From positions 29,377,992 to 29,441,991 of the forward strand of contig OY282560.1 in assembly GCA_958295665.1 (NCBI GenBank): DNA of 64,000 bases, read 5' to 3'. The notes under the pieces were generated by a model. It searched no databases, was not told the DNA's origin, and worked only from the letters and a program-made list of their open reading frames with translations. The DNA is from Tipula vernalis. Its lineage: Eukaryota; Arthropoda; Insecta; Diptera; Tipulidae. Positions 32,506 through 44,579 of this stretch are shown in pieces (the first letter of the stretch is position 1; each line of letters begins with the position of its first letter). The translations under genes and the position numbers were made by a program.

Positions 32506-32728
32506 TGTCGATTATTTGTGGAATTATGGGTAAATAACGTAATAACTTCGGATGTTTAATGAACAAAAGTATTTATTGTTAATCACAAAGTAATAAAAAA
32601 AAGCACATGTTCTTAGCTCTCTTCGATGGATCGAATAATAATAAAAAAATTATGTGTACTTGAACAAACCATAAAACTAACTAGTGCTGCCATCTAGGGA
32701 ATAAACAGCGAGTGATATCCATAAAACA
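32506..32728 (-). repeat. copia-2 5' LTR
   Basis: 223 bp; matches 28792-29016. Confidence 0.9.
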
Positions 32729-32732
32729 TAAT

Positions 32733-34075
32733 TTAAAACAACAATTCTGACAGTTTCAATTTTTTGTTTTTTCGTAACAAAGTTTCTGCTACACACATAT
32801 CGGACTTATATGTGAACTCTCCACGTACCGTTATTGATGTATTTCGCATTCTTTTAATAATAATTCGCTTGGCGATCCTAAATTTAAAATACCACTGTGC
32901 GGGCGGTTTAAAATTTGTTGTACTTGGTTCCATCAAGTTTCGAACGGGGCACTGATCAGAAGCCATCTTAATTAGTGTACCGTACTCTTTGTACATCTCA
33001 TAGTATTCGTCAATATTCAACAAGGTTTCCTTCACTTTTACTAGTTTCTCGAGCGGTACGAAAACACGATCTGGCGGAATATAGGAATGACCTGGTATCG
33101 GATAAATTAGCTGCACTTCGTTTAATTGCGCTGGAGCCTGATTATACAGCCAATAAGATAGCATAGCCACCATAGCTTGATTTTTATTTTGGGCTCCACA
33201 TTCATCACAAATTAAGTGAATCTTGTTCATGTCACCCTCAAAAATAGTGCTGCACATACATTGTCTAGTTTTAAATGAGATTGAGATGATCCTTTAACAA
33301 TTGCGAAATTGAATAAATAAAGTTGTCGGCTATAATAAGCCGCTTGGTCTGGCACTTTTGGTAGCAACATATGCTTTTGACAATCAAATGAAAATGTCGT
33401 CAAGCCAGGTAATTCTTCATGGGCAAATTCGAAAAATGTTTTAGCGCGCAGCTTGTGTACTCTTAATGGAATGAGAAGGTTATTCTTCTTTGATTGATTT
33501 ATTTCGGTTTTGATCTGGTCCTTAACATTATGCAGGTCGAACACATATCACTTGATGGCATTTTAAAACCAATATAAAAATTTGGGTTAAACACATTTCT
33601 AAAATAGCTCGATTTGACTTGCAACTCCGGCGATGCAGTTACATTATAATGTCGATACATTCGACTTATCGATAAATCGCCAGGTAAATACTGCCTTAAA
33701 GAGGATTTCGATCGGCAATAATGCTTCTCTATGACTTTATATTTACTTATGTAAATACATAATCACGGCTTGCCTTTTATCAGAAAATTTGGCGGATACT
33801 CGATCTCCTCCCCGATTTTCTTTAGGAGCAATTCCGTCACGGAAATGCTGCTGACACACTACTTTTACTCTTTTTTCTGTTATTCTTAGGACATTACAAA
33901 ATGCTGTCTTGCAAACTCTAAGCAGCTTACCATTATTCTTCCGTATATAATGTTGTACTCGGAAAGCTTTTGTAGGCCCATTATATTTTGTCGATCCGTT
34001 CGTTTTGGAGTATGTATTATTGCACGACGATTCATAAAAGTTTTTATGAAATTTATACAAATCATTTCCCCGCAT
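32733..34075 (-). pseudogene. Transposase-like protein of a DDE-type family, fragmented
   Basis: Three minus-strand frames in order read KLLRVCKTAFCNVLRITEKR and DGIAPKENRGGDRVSAKFSD (33743-34075); ELPGLTTFSFDCQKHMLLPK and YYSRQLYLFNFAIVKGSS (33227-33544); and IHLICDECGAQNKNQAMVAM and PIPGHSYIPPDRVFVPLEK (32733-33257). This order of blocks (DxQ, DxCGGQNKN, PGHSxLPxDR) is familiar from a widespread insect transposase-like family whose name I do not recall; it fits an RNase H-fold DDE enzyme. Frameshifts make it non-functional. The copia LTR lies 5 bp beyond its stop. Confidence 0.6.
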
Positions 34076-34169
34076 ATCTTGGCAATGAAACGTTACACCT
34101 TTATGCCGGTATAGTAATACCTTCGGAAGTCCTTTGGGTTTTAGTCAAAAGTTAATAAAAGTGTAAGTA

Positions 34170-34480
34170 TCGGTAACCACATTTATCACTATGGATGGAA
34201 TTATAAAATTGGAACATGTCAGCTCACAGGACCAGTTAGCTGACATTTTCACAAAAGCATTGGACAAGCAACTGCATGAGAAATTCCTGAGGATGCTGTG
34301 TCTTCATCGCGGCCGGATATCAGCATGCGCTGTCAACACCTGACAGTGCGAGCGTCAATGCACCCAGCAAGCACACTTTTGTGTGATAATGGCGAAGGAT
34401 CGATAATGTGTCGTTATAATTAGTTGTAGTCTGAAGTAACCTTTTGAAGGAACAATAAAACTGCGCTTTTGGTCTATATC
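34170..34480 (+). pseudogene. copia RNase H tail and possible LTR remnant
   Basis: TFITMDGIIKLEHVSSQDQL followed by ADIFTKALDKQLHEKFLRML matches the end of copia RNase H (EYVPSxxQLADIFTKPL). The sequence after it, with AATAAAACTG at about 34454, may be LTR. This is a third, separate copia fragment, in plus orientation. Confidence 0.75.
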
Positions 34481-34489
34481 AGTATTAAA

Positions 34490-35280
34490 GTTAATTAAAA
34501 CATGTACAAAGTAGTATCAGAGATCAGTATATAATAGAGATGAATCATATGGAGTATGAAATTGTTACACGAAATGATAACTGTAAATAAAAAAAAAAAT
34601 AAAAACTCGATTTTGTTTCCTTCATACACTCCCAATTATTACTATTGTAAACCAAAAACATCTATAATTCCAAGACGAACTATACGAAATTTAAAGGTAC
34701 AAAGTGACGACTGCCCATAGTGTTAGTTGTGTACATATAAGCCTTCAATAAAAAAACTAACCAACACTAATCTAATTTGTTTTGGTTTTGTGCTATGAAA
34801 TATAAAAAAAAAATACAAAAAATACATGGAAACAACAACAATTTACATCACGGCAACGCCGTATAATAATATCAAATAAAACGAAAGCTATTTATGTGTA
34901 GGTTTTGTTTTGGAAAATAAAACCAATTACAATAACAACAATGGTTCTGTCATTCGTCATATTCGAAATAATTGACTGAACGAAGACTGACCTTTTTTTT
35001 AAATGAAATTCATTATTTATTTTAATTAATTTTTGAATTATTTATTTATAATTTTGTTAATTACATGTTCATTGGAAAAGGTTTTATGCCTAACTGAAGC
35101 ACTAACTGAATAGTTTACTAAGAAATGTGCTTCCATACGGCTTTTACTTCTTTAATATATTTAAAAAAATTATACCTTGTTGTTTATTTTATTTACCTAC
35201 ACGAAATTTATTAAATCGGTCTACATATACGCCAAGAGCTATGAATGTTTTGGTGCTTTGCAATCTTATGCAGTGTACTT
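34490..35280. other. AT-rich spacer, no gene seen
   Basis: A-rich and T-rich runs with no coding signal. Confidence 0.4.
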
Positions 35281-35289
35281 CGTAGTGTA

Positions 35290-36838
35290 TTCGTGCTCGC
35301 ATTATTCAAATTTAACATAATTTCACACGATCGAAGTCATCCGAATGCCGCGAATGTATCAGACTCTGTTGGTGAATATTGCTCAGCGGAGTGTGCACCA
35401 TACTTGATGGTAAATATCCAGGTGGACTGAATATGGATAGACACATTGTTGATCCAACGTTGTTCGTTCGCAAAATCGATTGAGTTATCAAAGATAATGT
35501 TCACCACCAATTTGTTTGCTTTGGGCCGTCGCCGTATTATTATTAGTATTGAAACCTCCACCACTGCGCGTTATATTCAAGTCTTGTAGAGCATGTTTTC
35601 GTAATCCTTGCACAAAATGGCGGGCCCCACTTGGCATTTTCTATTGCTGATTTTTCATGGTGAAATGAACCAGTGATAATTCAGTCTTACCGTTTTCAAC
35701 CTGCCTATATTGATTCGTTTGGCAAACTGGTTGTGATGTAATTTGTTCCTCCTCATTACTGTTAGTGAGCTGCCAATCTGGATTCCCATGTTTTTGCATA
35801 TCCATTTCGCAATCAAACGAAAAAAATCAACAATCTCCAAAGCCCGTGACCGGAAAGAGAAGTACATGACAAATGGCGTAACTAGTGGACTATATTTCGT
35901 TAACAAGATGAATCTGGAATAACATGAATTTAATACAAAATTAATGTAAATCAAAAATACTAGTAGTTACCACTTTCAGTTGCAACAATTGTCCGAATTG
36001 ATCAGTTACTCTTGATGTACATATGTGATAATTCACGATACGATACTGGGAGATAATGAACTCATGCGCCGAATGGCTGTCATCAATTGTTCAGGACACC
36101 AAATTAAATTCTCATCAGGAATAAAGTTTTGAGATATAACAACAACCGCCGTTAACGGCATTAATAGTATCATTTTAGTGAGGACATTTTCAACCTGGAC
36201 AACATCCTCATCATAAACGGTTAATATGTCAAAAACGCTTAAAATACCACAATAAAAACTAATTCACTCGTTAAATGTCGTAGATATAGTCGGCCATATC
36301 GTGATCAGCATCTCATTCAAGTTCCAGGTTCTCGTTTAATCAACTCACCATAATTAAAAAAAAATACATCAACTGCCACAAAAGTATTAACAGACAGAGT
36401 ATTAAATCTTCTACAACAAAACACACTATTGTCGTGACAACTTTGTGACATCGTCGATTTGATTTGTTGTACGTACGCCCAAAAACGGGACCATAACTTT
36501 GGCCGGAACTAAATCCTTATTCATGATAGCTACAATATAATTTTTGAACCGCACAATACGATCATAAATATCGAGCTCGGTCAGTAGCTTCTTATGTATA
36601 CACGTTGGCTGTTCAGATTGTACTTCTCCGATTCGTTTTTGTACTCATGACACGTTAAATTATCGAGCTCCGACTGCAATAAAATGGTTATTAGACATGA
36701 AATTGAGAATATAAACAAATTACTTACGTCTTTAATCTTGAGCGCTCTGTTAAAATATATTTTTATATAACAAGGGCCACAAAAACAAGATGTCATATGT
36801 TTGTCGTACATAGTTTTTGACATAAGGAAAAAGATGTA
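35290..36838 (-). pseudogene. Atg9: Unprocessed Atg9 pseudogene (autophagy lipid scramblase), 3' two-thirds
   Basis: The minus strand carries, in order, YFNRALKIKD; intron GTAAGT...TTGCAG; SELDNLTCHE; VQKRIGEVQSEQPTCIHKKL, LTELDIYDRIVRFKNYIVAI and VPAKVMVPFLG; FFFNYGELIKREPG; RYGRLYLRH; LTVYDEDVVQVENVLTKM; FIPDENLIWCPEQLMTAIRR; YSPLVTPFVMYFSFRSRALE and IVDFFR; MDMQKHGNPDWQLTN; KTELSLVHFT and HFVQGLRKHALQDLN. The order and wording are those of insect Atg9. Damage includes a one-base frameshift after TCHE, stops in the KREPG-RYGRLY segment, a deletion after IVDFFR and an in-frame TAG after MKNQQ. Retained introns show it is a DNA duplicate, not a retrocopy. The 5' exons are missing beyond 36838. 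Confidence 0.9.
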
Positions 36839-36839
36839 T

Positions 36840-37480
36840 AACCTAACCTAACCTATTTTTATTACACTCTAGACCAAAAAATGGCACATTTCATTGTGTT
36901 AAAAAATACGAATAAGCGTACATATTTTAATGCTTTACTACATGTTAAATATTAAAATATTAAGACATAATTCGATTTTTAATATTAAGACACCTTTTAA
37001 ATTTAAATTATCTTAATAATTTTTTTATTAAATTCAAAAATGAATTCAAAAAGGTACAATATTTTTTGTCAAGAGTGTACAAATAAAAAGTAAATATGTG
37101 TTTGTATGAAAATAAATGTAAAGTAATATGCGACGTTGCCGTCATCATTTAGTCACCAATACTACCTTCAGTAGTAATTACCAGACAATGACAAAAAATA
37201 TGTAGTTTGTCTTGGAATTATAGATGTTTTTGTGTAAACATATACACGCGCAGTAATTTTTCTCCGTTTGGATTTTAAATTTTATCACACACTATTCCAT
37301 CTAAATTTATTACATTTTTTTATTTCTATAGTCAAGGACTCAAAACCAACAAAAAAGTTTATACAAGCCGTCTCGTTCGCTCTTTACACAGATCCTATCA
37401 ATAAAATACTGTATTATTTATTGGTTTTGTCATATAATATTTAAACAACAACAAAAACAGATTTGTTCAGTTGTTGTAGT
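36840..37480. other. AT-rich spacer, with CCTAA repeats at its left edge
   Basis: AACCTAACCTAACC at 36841-36854 abuts the Atg9 copy and resembles the 3' end of the LINE at 18540-18555. Nothing else was recognised. Confidence 0.45.
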
Positions 37481-37753
37481 CTACAGACGGTGGACAAAAT
37501 TTTGCAAACACTTTGGAAAAATCATATATTTTAGTTTTGTCGCGCTTTTTCTAATCAGTTATCGATTAAAAAAAAATAGAGAATTTTATTTAAAACATAA
37601 AGTAAAAATTACAGAAATCTAAGCCTAATATGTAATTGTACCCCCTTTGTTTTTGACAAGGGCAGCAACTCTAATGGGCATACTCGCTATACAAGACTCG
37701 ATAGATTTTTTTTAAATCTTCGCCCCCATACCACACATCCCTTATATTTTTGT

Positions 37754-38197
37754 TTAGCGATTGAGGTTAGGGAGTTTATTTATTTTGACTTTTAATATTC
37801 TCAGGAGAATTCCCTGGCCAGGGTAGCAATGGAATGTTTTCTGCAGCTTTGAAATTTTTAACCTTTTTGGCTGTGTGGCATGGGGCATTGTTTTGCATAA
37901 AATAATAGTGAGAAGCAGAATCCCGAATATCTTGAATGGATGCAAAAACAATTTTTCAAGATATTTTGGTACTGGTCTTGCCGCACTGTCCCTTCTACGA
38001 AAAAAAAAGCCTGGCCCCGACGCGCTTATCGATCCCCATATCATCACACCCGGTGGGTGTTTAACTGTTCGGATGAGGCAATCGGCTTTACGCGCCTCTC
38101 CAGGCCTTCTTCGAATGAATTGCTTCATTTCCGGAGTAATTACAACAGTCGACTCTTCCGAGAAATGCACGTAAAAAAATTGGCCAAGTGTAAACAA
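37754..38197 (-). pseudogene. Tc1-like transposase remnant
   Basis: FSEESTVVI, FIRRRPGEARKADCLIRTVK and HPPGVMIWGSISASGPG match the central Tc1 transposase region. The following QNNAPCHTA block is present only after a frameshift (MPHATQPKRLK in the current frame). No intact catalytic triad remains. Possible ends lie near 37485 (GACGGTGGACAAAATTTTGC) and 38350, but they do not form clear inverted repeats. Confidence 0.8.
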
Positions 38198-38821
38198 ATT
38201 GTTTTAGGACAAAATTATAAACACAAATATAAAAAATTATCAAAAATCGAGGTGTTTGCAACATTTTCTCCAACGTCTGTACTTTTTTAAACATTAAGTG
38301 TTTGTACTGTATGGCTTGTATTGACGATTGGAGCATCACAGATTCCACCTAGTGGAAAATTTTTAAACTGAGGTAGCTGCTAATTTGACGTTCGAAATTG
38401 TTGTAAACAATTCCAATTTTGAGCTGTAAACACAATTTTTACCTACCAGATTGATAATAATTGTAAATAATTCCAATTTTGGATTATAAAAACAATTTTT
38501 AATTACCGGATTTCAAAAATTTCTTTCGTCGCATTTATGAGAAATGTCATTTGCCGGTTGCCTCATTTTAACTTTTTTCCTCGAGAGGCACTTTCTCTAC
38601 TTTTACAATCGTCAATAGACTTTTTTGTTGGTTTTGCTATAGTCCCTCCCTCTATTAACAAATATAAAATTTAAAGACAATAAAAACGTTTAAAAACACG
38701 AACGGTCTGTTTGGTTGGATGTGTATTCATATTTCAGACGTTTGTTTTTCGACGTTTCAATTACAATATTTTTCAGCCAGTTTGATTTCATAATTCATGC
38801 TATAAAAATCGTTGTGTACAT

Positions 38822-39114
38822 TAGGTCTTACCGAGCAAACGGCGTACTGGTTAAAGCTGCGGCGGTTAGATCGGGAGGTACCGGGTTCGAATCCCTATAG
38901 GGGCGGGATGCAAAAGGGATTTTTCATCATCTGATTACGATCGGTGATGAAGATGAACACATCTATGACCCCCTGTTAAGAGTGCAGAATCCATGGGCCG
39001 ACTCACCTTTCATGTCAGCACTACGAGTCTGTAGCCGCCCGTCCTCGATTTGGCTACTCCAGGCGTAAAGTAGGACGGTAAAAAATAAATCAATAACAAA
39101 CAACAACAACAACA
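38822..39114 (+). mobile_element. tRNA-derived SINE
   Basis: The head contains an RNA polymerase III A-box-like TGGTTAAAGCTGCGG and a perfect B box GGTTCGAATCC (38884-38894), as in a tRNA. A unique body of about 180 bp and a tail AAATAAATCAATAACAAACA (CAA)n follow. It does not fold as a complete tRNA, so it is called a SINE and not a tRNA gene. Possible short target duplication ACATT. Confidence 0.82.
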
Positions 39115-39228
39115 TTTGATCTTGTTTTATTTTTCTACTTAAAATAAACCTTAAATTAAATTTTTGGATTTACAATCGTTAAGTGTTACAGTACAATATT
39201 TAAGTTTAATATTAGTAACAATATCAAA

Positions 39229-39490
39229 TCAGGTGTTACTTGTATAATTGATAATTGTGAAGCTTCTAGAAGAAATTCACATTTAAGACTTTTTCGCTTT
39301 CCGAAAAATGTAGAGCAAGCTAAAGAATGGTTGATTGCTTGCAAAATACAACTAAAACCAATATTAATCGACAATCTCAGTAAAAAAGACATGTGCAGCC
39401 GTCATTTTAACCCAATATTTATTGGTCAAAAAAGGCTTTTGAAGACTGCATTTCCAACCGAAAATTTACCATCCGAAAATAGTACCTCCT
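39229..39490 (+). pseudogene. THAP domain fragment upstream of a gypsy gag
   Basis: One frame reads CIIDNC, LRLFRFPKNVEQAKEWLIAC and DMCSRHFNPIFIGQKRLLKT, then AFPT. This is the C2CH signature of a THAP zinc-binding DNA-binding domain with its FRFP, W, CSxHF and AFPT landmarks. It has no ATG in frame. A frameshift near 39475-39490 leads into VPPESPVPARYINIKTYQNT, which continues without a stop into the gypsy gag. It could be a host THAP gene or P-element-like domain hit by, or fused to, the retrotransposon. Confidence 0.75.
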
Positions 39491-39617
39491 GAATCTCCAG
39501 TTCCTGCTCGATATATTAATATTAAAACTTACCAAAATACTTTGAATAAATATCCATCATCCTCTCGTGATAAAATACCTCCAGAGTTAACAAATTACGA
39601 TGGCCCATATATCGAAA

Positions 39618-41212
39618 TGTTGACATATACAGTGGCGGAGTTGCAAGATAAGTTGCAACAAAGTAATTTGGATAGTGAAGGTTCTAAAAAGGAATTACAA
39701 CAGCGAATGCTGGAAACCATGATTGAACAGAATATTGACCAGAAATTGGTGTTAGCTGAGTCGGAGCGGCAAAATACCAAGCGAAAAGAGGATGAACAAT
39801 TATCTCTTCAACAATTATCGTATAATATGATACGAGAAAAAAATCGTGTGCGTGAGGATGATGAGGATAGTTTAGACGAATCAGAGATAACGAAACGGCG
39901 GTATGGTAGAATTAAGCTACGTAAAATAGTAGCATCATTTAAGGGAATTGAAGGTGAATCGTTCGAGCTATTTGCCGAAACAATTCGAAAAATAAAGAAC
40001 AAGTACGAGGTTGATGAAGATGAGATGCGATTGCAACTTGCAGATTGCTTAGAGGACCGTGCTCGTAATTGGTTTTTATGTGATCCAAATAATTTAAAAT
40101 TGAGTGTCGACGAAATACTATCGGAGTTGAATGATTTATTCAACACCAGAAATAGTAAATCCAAACAACGCAAGTTATTCGAGGAAAGAGTTTGGAAACA
40201 TTCAGAAGATTTTTACGCCTATTACACCGACAAGATGATTTTGGCGGTACCATTGAAGTTCGAGGACGACGAATTGGTAGATGGTATTATCGATGGTATC
40301 CAAAATATTGGATTACAAAATCAAGCACGATTACAGTGCTACCAAAAGCCAAAACAGTTATTGTTGGCATTCATAAAAATTGTAAAACCGTCGAATACAA
40401 CGGTGAGAGGTAAATTTGAACAGTTCGATGATAAATCAAAGAGTGAAAAACAAGCCAGTAGTGGTTTCAAATCAGAACAACGTGAAGGTGGTAGTGTTAA
40501 GCAGTCAACTAGTTGGGGAATACGATGTTATAATTACGATGAGCGAGGACATCTTTCGAAAAAGTGTGAAAAACCTAAACGCGCGAACAATTCATGTTTT
40601 CGATGCGGAGAAATAGGACACAAATTAGGGGAATGTCAAAACGAAAGGAAAAAACAAGTGAATAACATGAATGAGGGTGAAGAAATTGGTGTAACGCAAA
40701 ACTATTTCGTATTTTCGGATAAACATCCAATTCAAATGACGGCATTGATCGATTCTGGAAGCCCGGTAACTTTAGTTAAGGTATGTAAAATAGCGAAATC
40801 TGTATTAACTAAACCAATCGGAGATAAAAAAGATTTAACGGGTATTAATAATAATAAAGTCAAGTGTATTGGTATTATAAATGTCAATCTTCTAATATTT
40901 GGGAATTTATATAATATTGATTGTATTGTGGTTGAGAATAATACTATGATGGTAGAATTGTTGTTGGGAAGAGATTTTCTTCGAATCGCAAAAGCTGAAC
41001 TAAAAATTGAGGATCACAAAATTAATTTTAAAGCAGAATTTTGTCAAGAGCTAATGCATATAGATTTAATTGAAAATCTATTAGAAAATCAAATAAAAAT
41101 AAATGATTCCCTAGATATTGATACGAAATCTGAAATATATCAAATGATAAATTATAACTATTTCTGTACCAAGAAACCAATTGTTCCTGAAGTCAAATTT
41201 GAAATGACATAG
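39618..41212 (+). pseudogene. Ty3/gypsy Gag and protease (gypsy-1)
   Basis: The frame is open from before 39542; ATG 39618 precedes a SAP-like domain (TVAELQDKLQQSNLDSEGSK, KELQQRMLE). Gag, two knuckles and the protease follow: CYNYDERGHLSKKC has lost its second Cys, CFRCGEIGHKLGEC is intact, and ALIDSGSPVTLV with LLLGRDFL forms the aspartic protease. Gag packages RNA. The SAP domain is also seen at the start of the gypsy at 56467. Confidence 0.87.
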
Positions 41213-42434
41213 AATTAGCGCACGATAAGCTAATTACAGCAGCACCAAGGCGATTATCATATGCGGAACGAGATATTGTTGCTAAAATGTTGGATGAATT
41301 ATTGGAAAAGGGATTCATACGAGTCAGCGAATCTAAATATTGTTCGCCGAAAGTGCTTATAAAAAAGAAAATAAAGAAGAATATCGCTTATGTGTAGACT
41401 ATCGTATCGAGCTCTCAATAAAATAACGGTGAATGGTAATTATCCTTTACCAATTATCGAGGATATCTTGGAATTTTTACATAACAAAAGATTTTTTACA
41501 TCACTGGACCTGAAATCAGGATTCCATCACGTAACAATTGCTCCAGATTCGATACCATACACATCATTTGTCACCCCTTTTGACTAGTATGAATATTTAC
41601 GATTACCATTTGGATTAAAAAATGAGCCAGCAGAGTTCCAGAAATATGTCAATAAAATTTTTGCTAAATTGATTGCAGAACATAAAGTGGTCGTATATAT
41701 CGATGAAATTTTCATCGCAACGAAAGAGATTGGTGAACCTTGGAAATCTTGTACCAAGTATTAAAATTGCTTTCCGCAAACTTGTTGGAATTAAGATTAA
41801 ATAAATGTGAGTTCCTGTATACACAAATTGATTACCTGGGATATTCTATTAATGAAAGGGGTATTCGTCCCAATGACCGTAACATCAGTGCTATTGAAGA
41901 GTATCCGGTGCCAAGAAACAACAAGGAGATCCAGAGTTTTTTGGCTTTATGCTCGTACTTCCGGAAATTTATAGAAGGGTTTGCATTGATTGTCAAACCA
42001 TTACAAGATTTGTTGCGCAGGAATGCGGAATATATATTTGGACAGGATGAAATGAACTCATTTACTGCCCGATACTTGCGATATATTCACCTAACGACGA
42101 CAGAGAGCTGCATTGCGATGCCAGCAGTATAGGATTCGGTGCAATTCTACTACAAAAGAAAAAAGATGGAAAGTGGCATCCAATTAGGTATTTCTCAAGA
42201 CGCACAACAGAGATTGAATCGAGGTTACACTCTTATGAATTATGATGCTTAGCAATCATATACGCATTCCGAAGATTTCGGATTTTTTTGCTTGGTCGAG
42301 AATTTAAGGTGTACACAGATTGCGATGCAATTACTCTGACATTAAATAAAAAGGCTATTCCTCCAAAAATTGCACGGTGGGCCTTGGAAATGCAAGAGTA
42401 TAACTATACGATTCATCATCGATAGGAAGATCAG
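41213..42434 (+). pseudogene. gypsy-1 reverse transcriptase and RNase H, broken
   Basis: RLSYAERDIVAKMLDELLEK, LCVDYRALNKITVNGNYPLP, FTSLDLKSGFHHVTIAPDSI and VVVYIDEIFIAT lie in several frames. The YIDD catalytic box is changed to YIDE. RNase H (LHCDASSIGFGAILLQK, then YSFEL-like and IYAFRRFRIFL) also contains stops. It cannot make active enzyme. Confidence 0.85.
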
Positions 42435-43732
42435 ATGAAACACGCTGATGCATTGAGTCGAATTCAGAGTGTCTTAGTAATTCACGATAACTCTTTTGAG
42501 CAATCATTGGCCTTATTGCAACCGCAAGATCCAAAGCTTGAAGAATTACGAAAGCCACTTGAGTTAGCTGAAAGTTCGCTTTTTGAGCTACGAGCTGGAT
42601 TGATCTACAAAAAGATCAATAAAAATAAAATACGTTTTTTTGTGCCAGAGTCGATGCAAAATCAAGTGATTAAAAACTCTCACGATCTCATGGCGCATAT
42701 TGGATTGAAGAAGACGATGGAGGTAATAGGAAGACATTATTGGTTTCCCAATATGTCCAGCATCGTAAAACAATACATCCAGAATTGCTTGAAATGTATT
42801 AAGTACAATTTACCAACGGGGAAGGTAGAAGGTTTTCTTCATAGCATTCCTAAAGGAGATCAACCTTTTGAAATCGTACATGCCGATTTTTATGGTCCGT
42901 TGGGCATGACTAAGCAAAATAAGCGGTTTATATTGGGTATCATTAACGGTTTTCCGAAACATATTCGATTGTTTGCAACCAAAACCACGAGTGCTAAAGA
43001 TACCATCGAGTGTTTCCAGCAATATTTTAGACAGTTTAGTCGTCCCGATGAAGTAATTACGGACAGAGGCAGTAATTTTACTTCGGATGAGTTTAAGAAC
43101 TACTTAAAGCAAAATTGTGTACAACATATTTTGGTTGCTAGTGCCGCGCCACATGTAAATTGAACACAAACAAATTGATTGACAAATTGAACGATTTAAT
43201 CGCACGTTAACGCCTATGATAGCAAAGTTGGTCAATGCCGAACGAAAAATGAGTGGGACCAAGTCCTGGAACAAGTAGAGTTTGCGTACAACACTAGTGA
43301 GCATAGTACGACGAAATTGACACCATTCTCGATATTATTTGGAAGAAATCTGAGGGGTCCCGTAAATGATAAGCTTCGTGAATTTCTCGAAAGAGAAAAC
43401 AAATTCCGGAAAACATTAACGCAATTCGGGAAACTGCCCGTATTAATATTGAAGCATCATAAGCGTATTGTCGAGAATATGTGAATAGTCATCGAAAGGA
43501 AGCTGTTACGTTTAATGAAGGTGATTTAATCGTCGTGAAGAATGTGGACACTACTCCAGGTATTAACAAAAAACTAATTCTAAAATACAGAGGGCCATAT
43601 CAAGTTAAGAAAATATTGGGTAATGATCGATATCTAATTGGGGATGTCGCTGGATTCAGCATTACAAGCCGGCCGTTTGAAGGTGTATATTACATTACTC
43701 GCATGAAACCATTTATTAAATTGTCAGGCTAA
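42435..43732 (+). pseudogene. gypsy-1 integrase
   Basis: The zinc-binding HHCC region (HDLMAHIGLKKTMEVIGRHY, CLKCIKYN) and core (IVHADFYGPLGMTKQNKRFI, DEVITDRGSNFTSDEFKNYL) lie at 42435-43163. After frameshifts, the GPY/F domain (KYRGPYQVKKILGNDRYLI, FEGVYYITRMKPF) is at 43481-43732. No 5' LTR was found; sequence after 43735 may contain 3' LTR (TGTTAGGTTAAACAACCCTG near 43793). Confidence 0.85.
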
Positions 43733-43799
43733 CATTAATTGGTCGTTAATTATTATTAAAACCGAGAGGGTTTCAGTCAGGTTGGCCGAATTGTTAGGT

Positions 43800-44360
43800 T
43801 AAACAACCCTGATTTATATTAAGGTGTACCAACCAAACGTAAGACAGACGTTTTATTGTTTTAATTGAAAAACGGGTCTAGTGTTATAATATATCCGCTA
43901 TCAGCATGCAATCCCTAATCCATATACCTCACTCACAACTTTATTCTCATTCCTCCCTCAGGATTCAAACATCCCTACAATTTCCGTACTCATCTATGGA
44001 TAAACTTCTCCAAAATCACAGCCTTGACGTGGCGGAGCAGATTGCGCATAGTAATGATAAAATTAGCAATACCAGATAGGGTTACCCATATTCGACTGAT
44101 AGTTTTAAGAACTACCAGACTGCCATATTAAAACATGTTTCAGATAAAGCATAGAAAAAGTTCATGAGCATAAATGAACTTTAATAATTTTTCATGACTC
44201 TGAAGTGATGAACACCACAATGAATAAACTGTTCTGAATCTCACAAATATTTATTGGAAAATCGCTTAATTAAACTGTCTCGGTTTGGAGGGGTTTGTCA
44301 ATGTTTTGACATGGTGTTAGTAGTAATAATGATAATAATTTGGCATTAAAAAGCGATAAA
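43800..44360. other. Spacer, possible gypsy-1 3' LTR
   Basis: No gene. The first 100-150 bp may be the gypsy-1 3' LTR, but no second copy exists in the window to prove it. Confidence 0.35.
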
Positions 44361-44558
44361 TTACGGCACTACTTTCAGGGTTCGTTGCATCATTCGCTTT
44401 GGATCACCACTCGCATAACAAATCGGAGCCAGCGTGGCTTTATTTCGTGTACGAGGCTGCATTAGACCCCTGATTTCGAAGTTAACAAGGACTCGGTATA
44501 TGCCATCATCATTGCGTATGGCCCGTAAATCAGAAGCATGATTGTCGAATAAATATTT
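44361..44558 (-). other. Exon-like coding segment of unidentified gene
   Basis: Preceded on the minus strand by a splice-acceptor-like TGTGTTAG, this 198-bp frame reads KYLFDNHASDLRAIRNDDGI, YRVLVNFEIRGLMQPRTRNK and ATLAPICYASGDPKRMMQRT, then LKVVP and a stop. The composition looks like real protein and the length is exactly 66 codons. I do not recognise the family. It could be a terminal exon of a duplicated, otherwise lost gene, as with the Atg9 copy nearby. Confidence 0.4.
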
Positions 44559-44579
44559 CTAACACAGTACTGTTGGCTG

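Larger units (their letters stand above)
28792..32728 (-). mobile_element. Second Ty1/copia element with LTRs and an RT deletion
   Basis: LTRs 28792-29016 (225 bp) and 32506-32728 (223 bp) begin TGTCGATTA and end CCATAAAACA, with few differences. The primer site GGTTATGGACCCAG lies directly inside the 5' LTR. Minus-strand coding runs gag (32372) to RNase H (29292), with several frameshifts. Flanking 5-mers (CCATT, TAATT) are not a clean target duplication. Confidence 0.92.

Noticed and set aside
36841..36854. CCTAA repeats as a telomere remnant
   Set aside because: Only about three units, and the same sequence forms the 3' end of a LINE at 18540; too short to claim telomeric origin.
38822..38910. 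Possible tRNA gene
   Set aside because: A and B boxes are present, but there is no cloverleaf with paired acceptor stem; the sequence continues into a SINE body with an A-rich tail.
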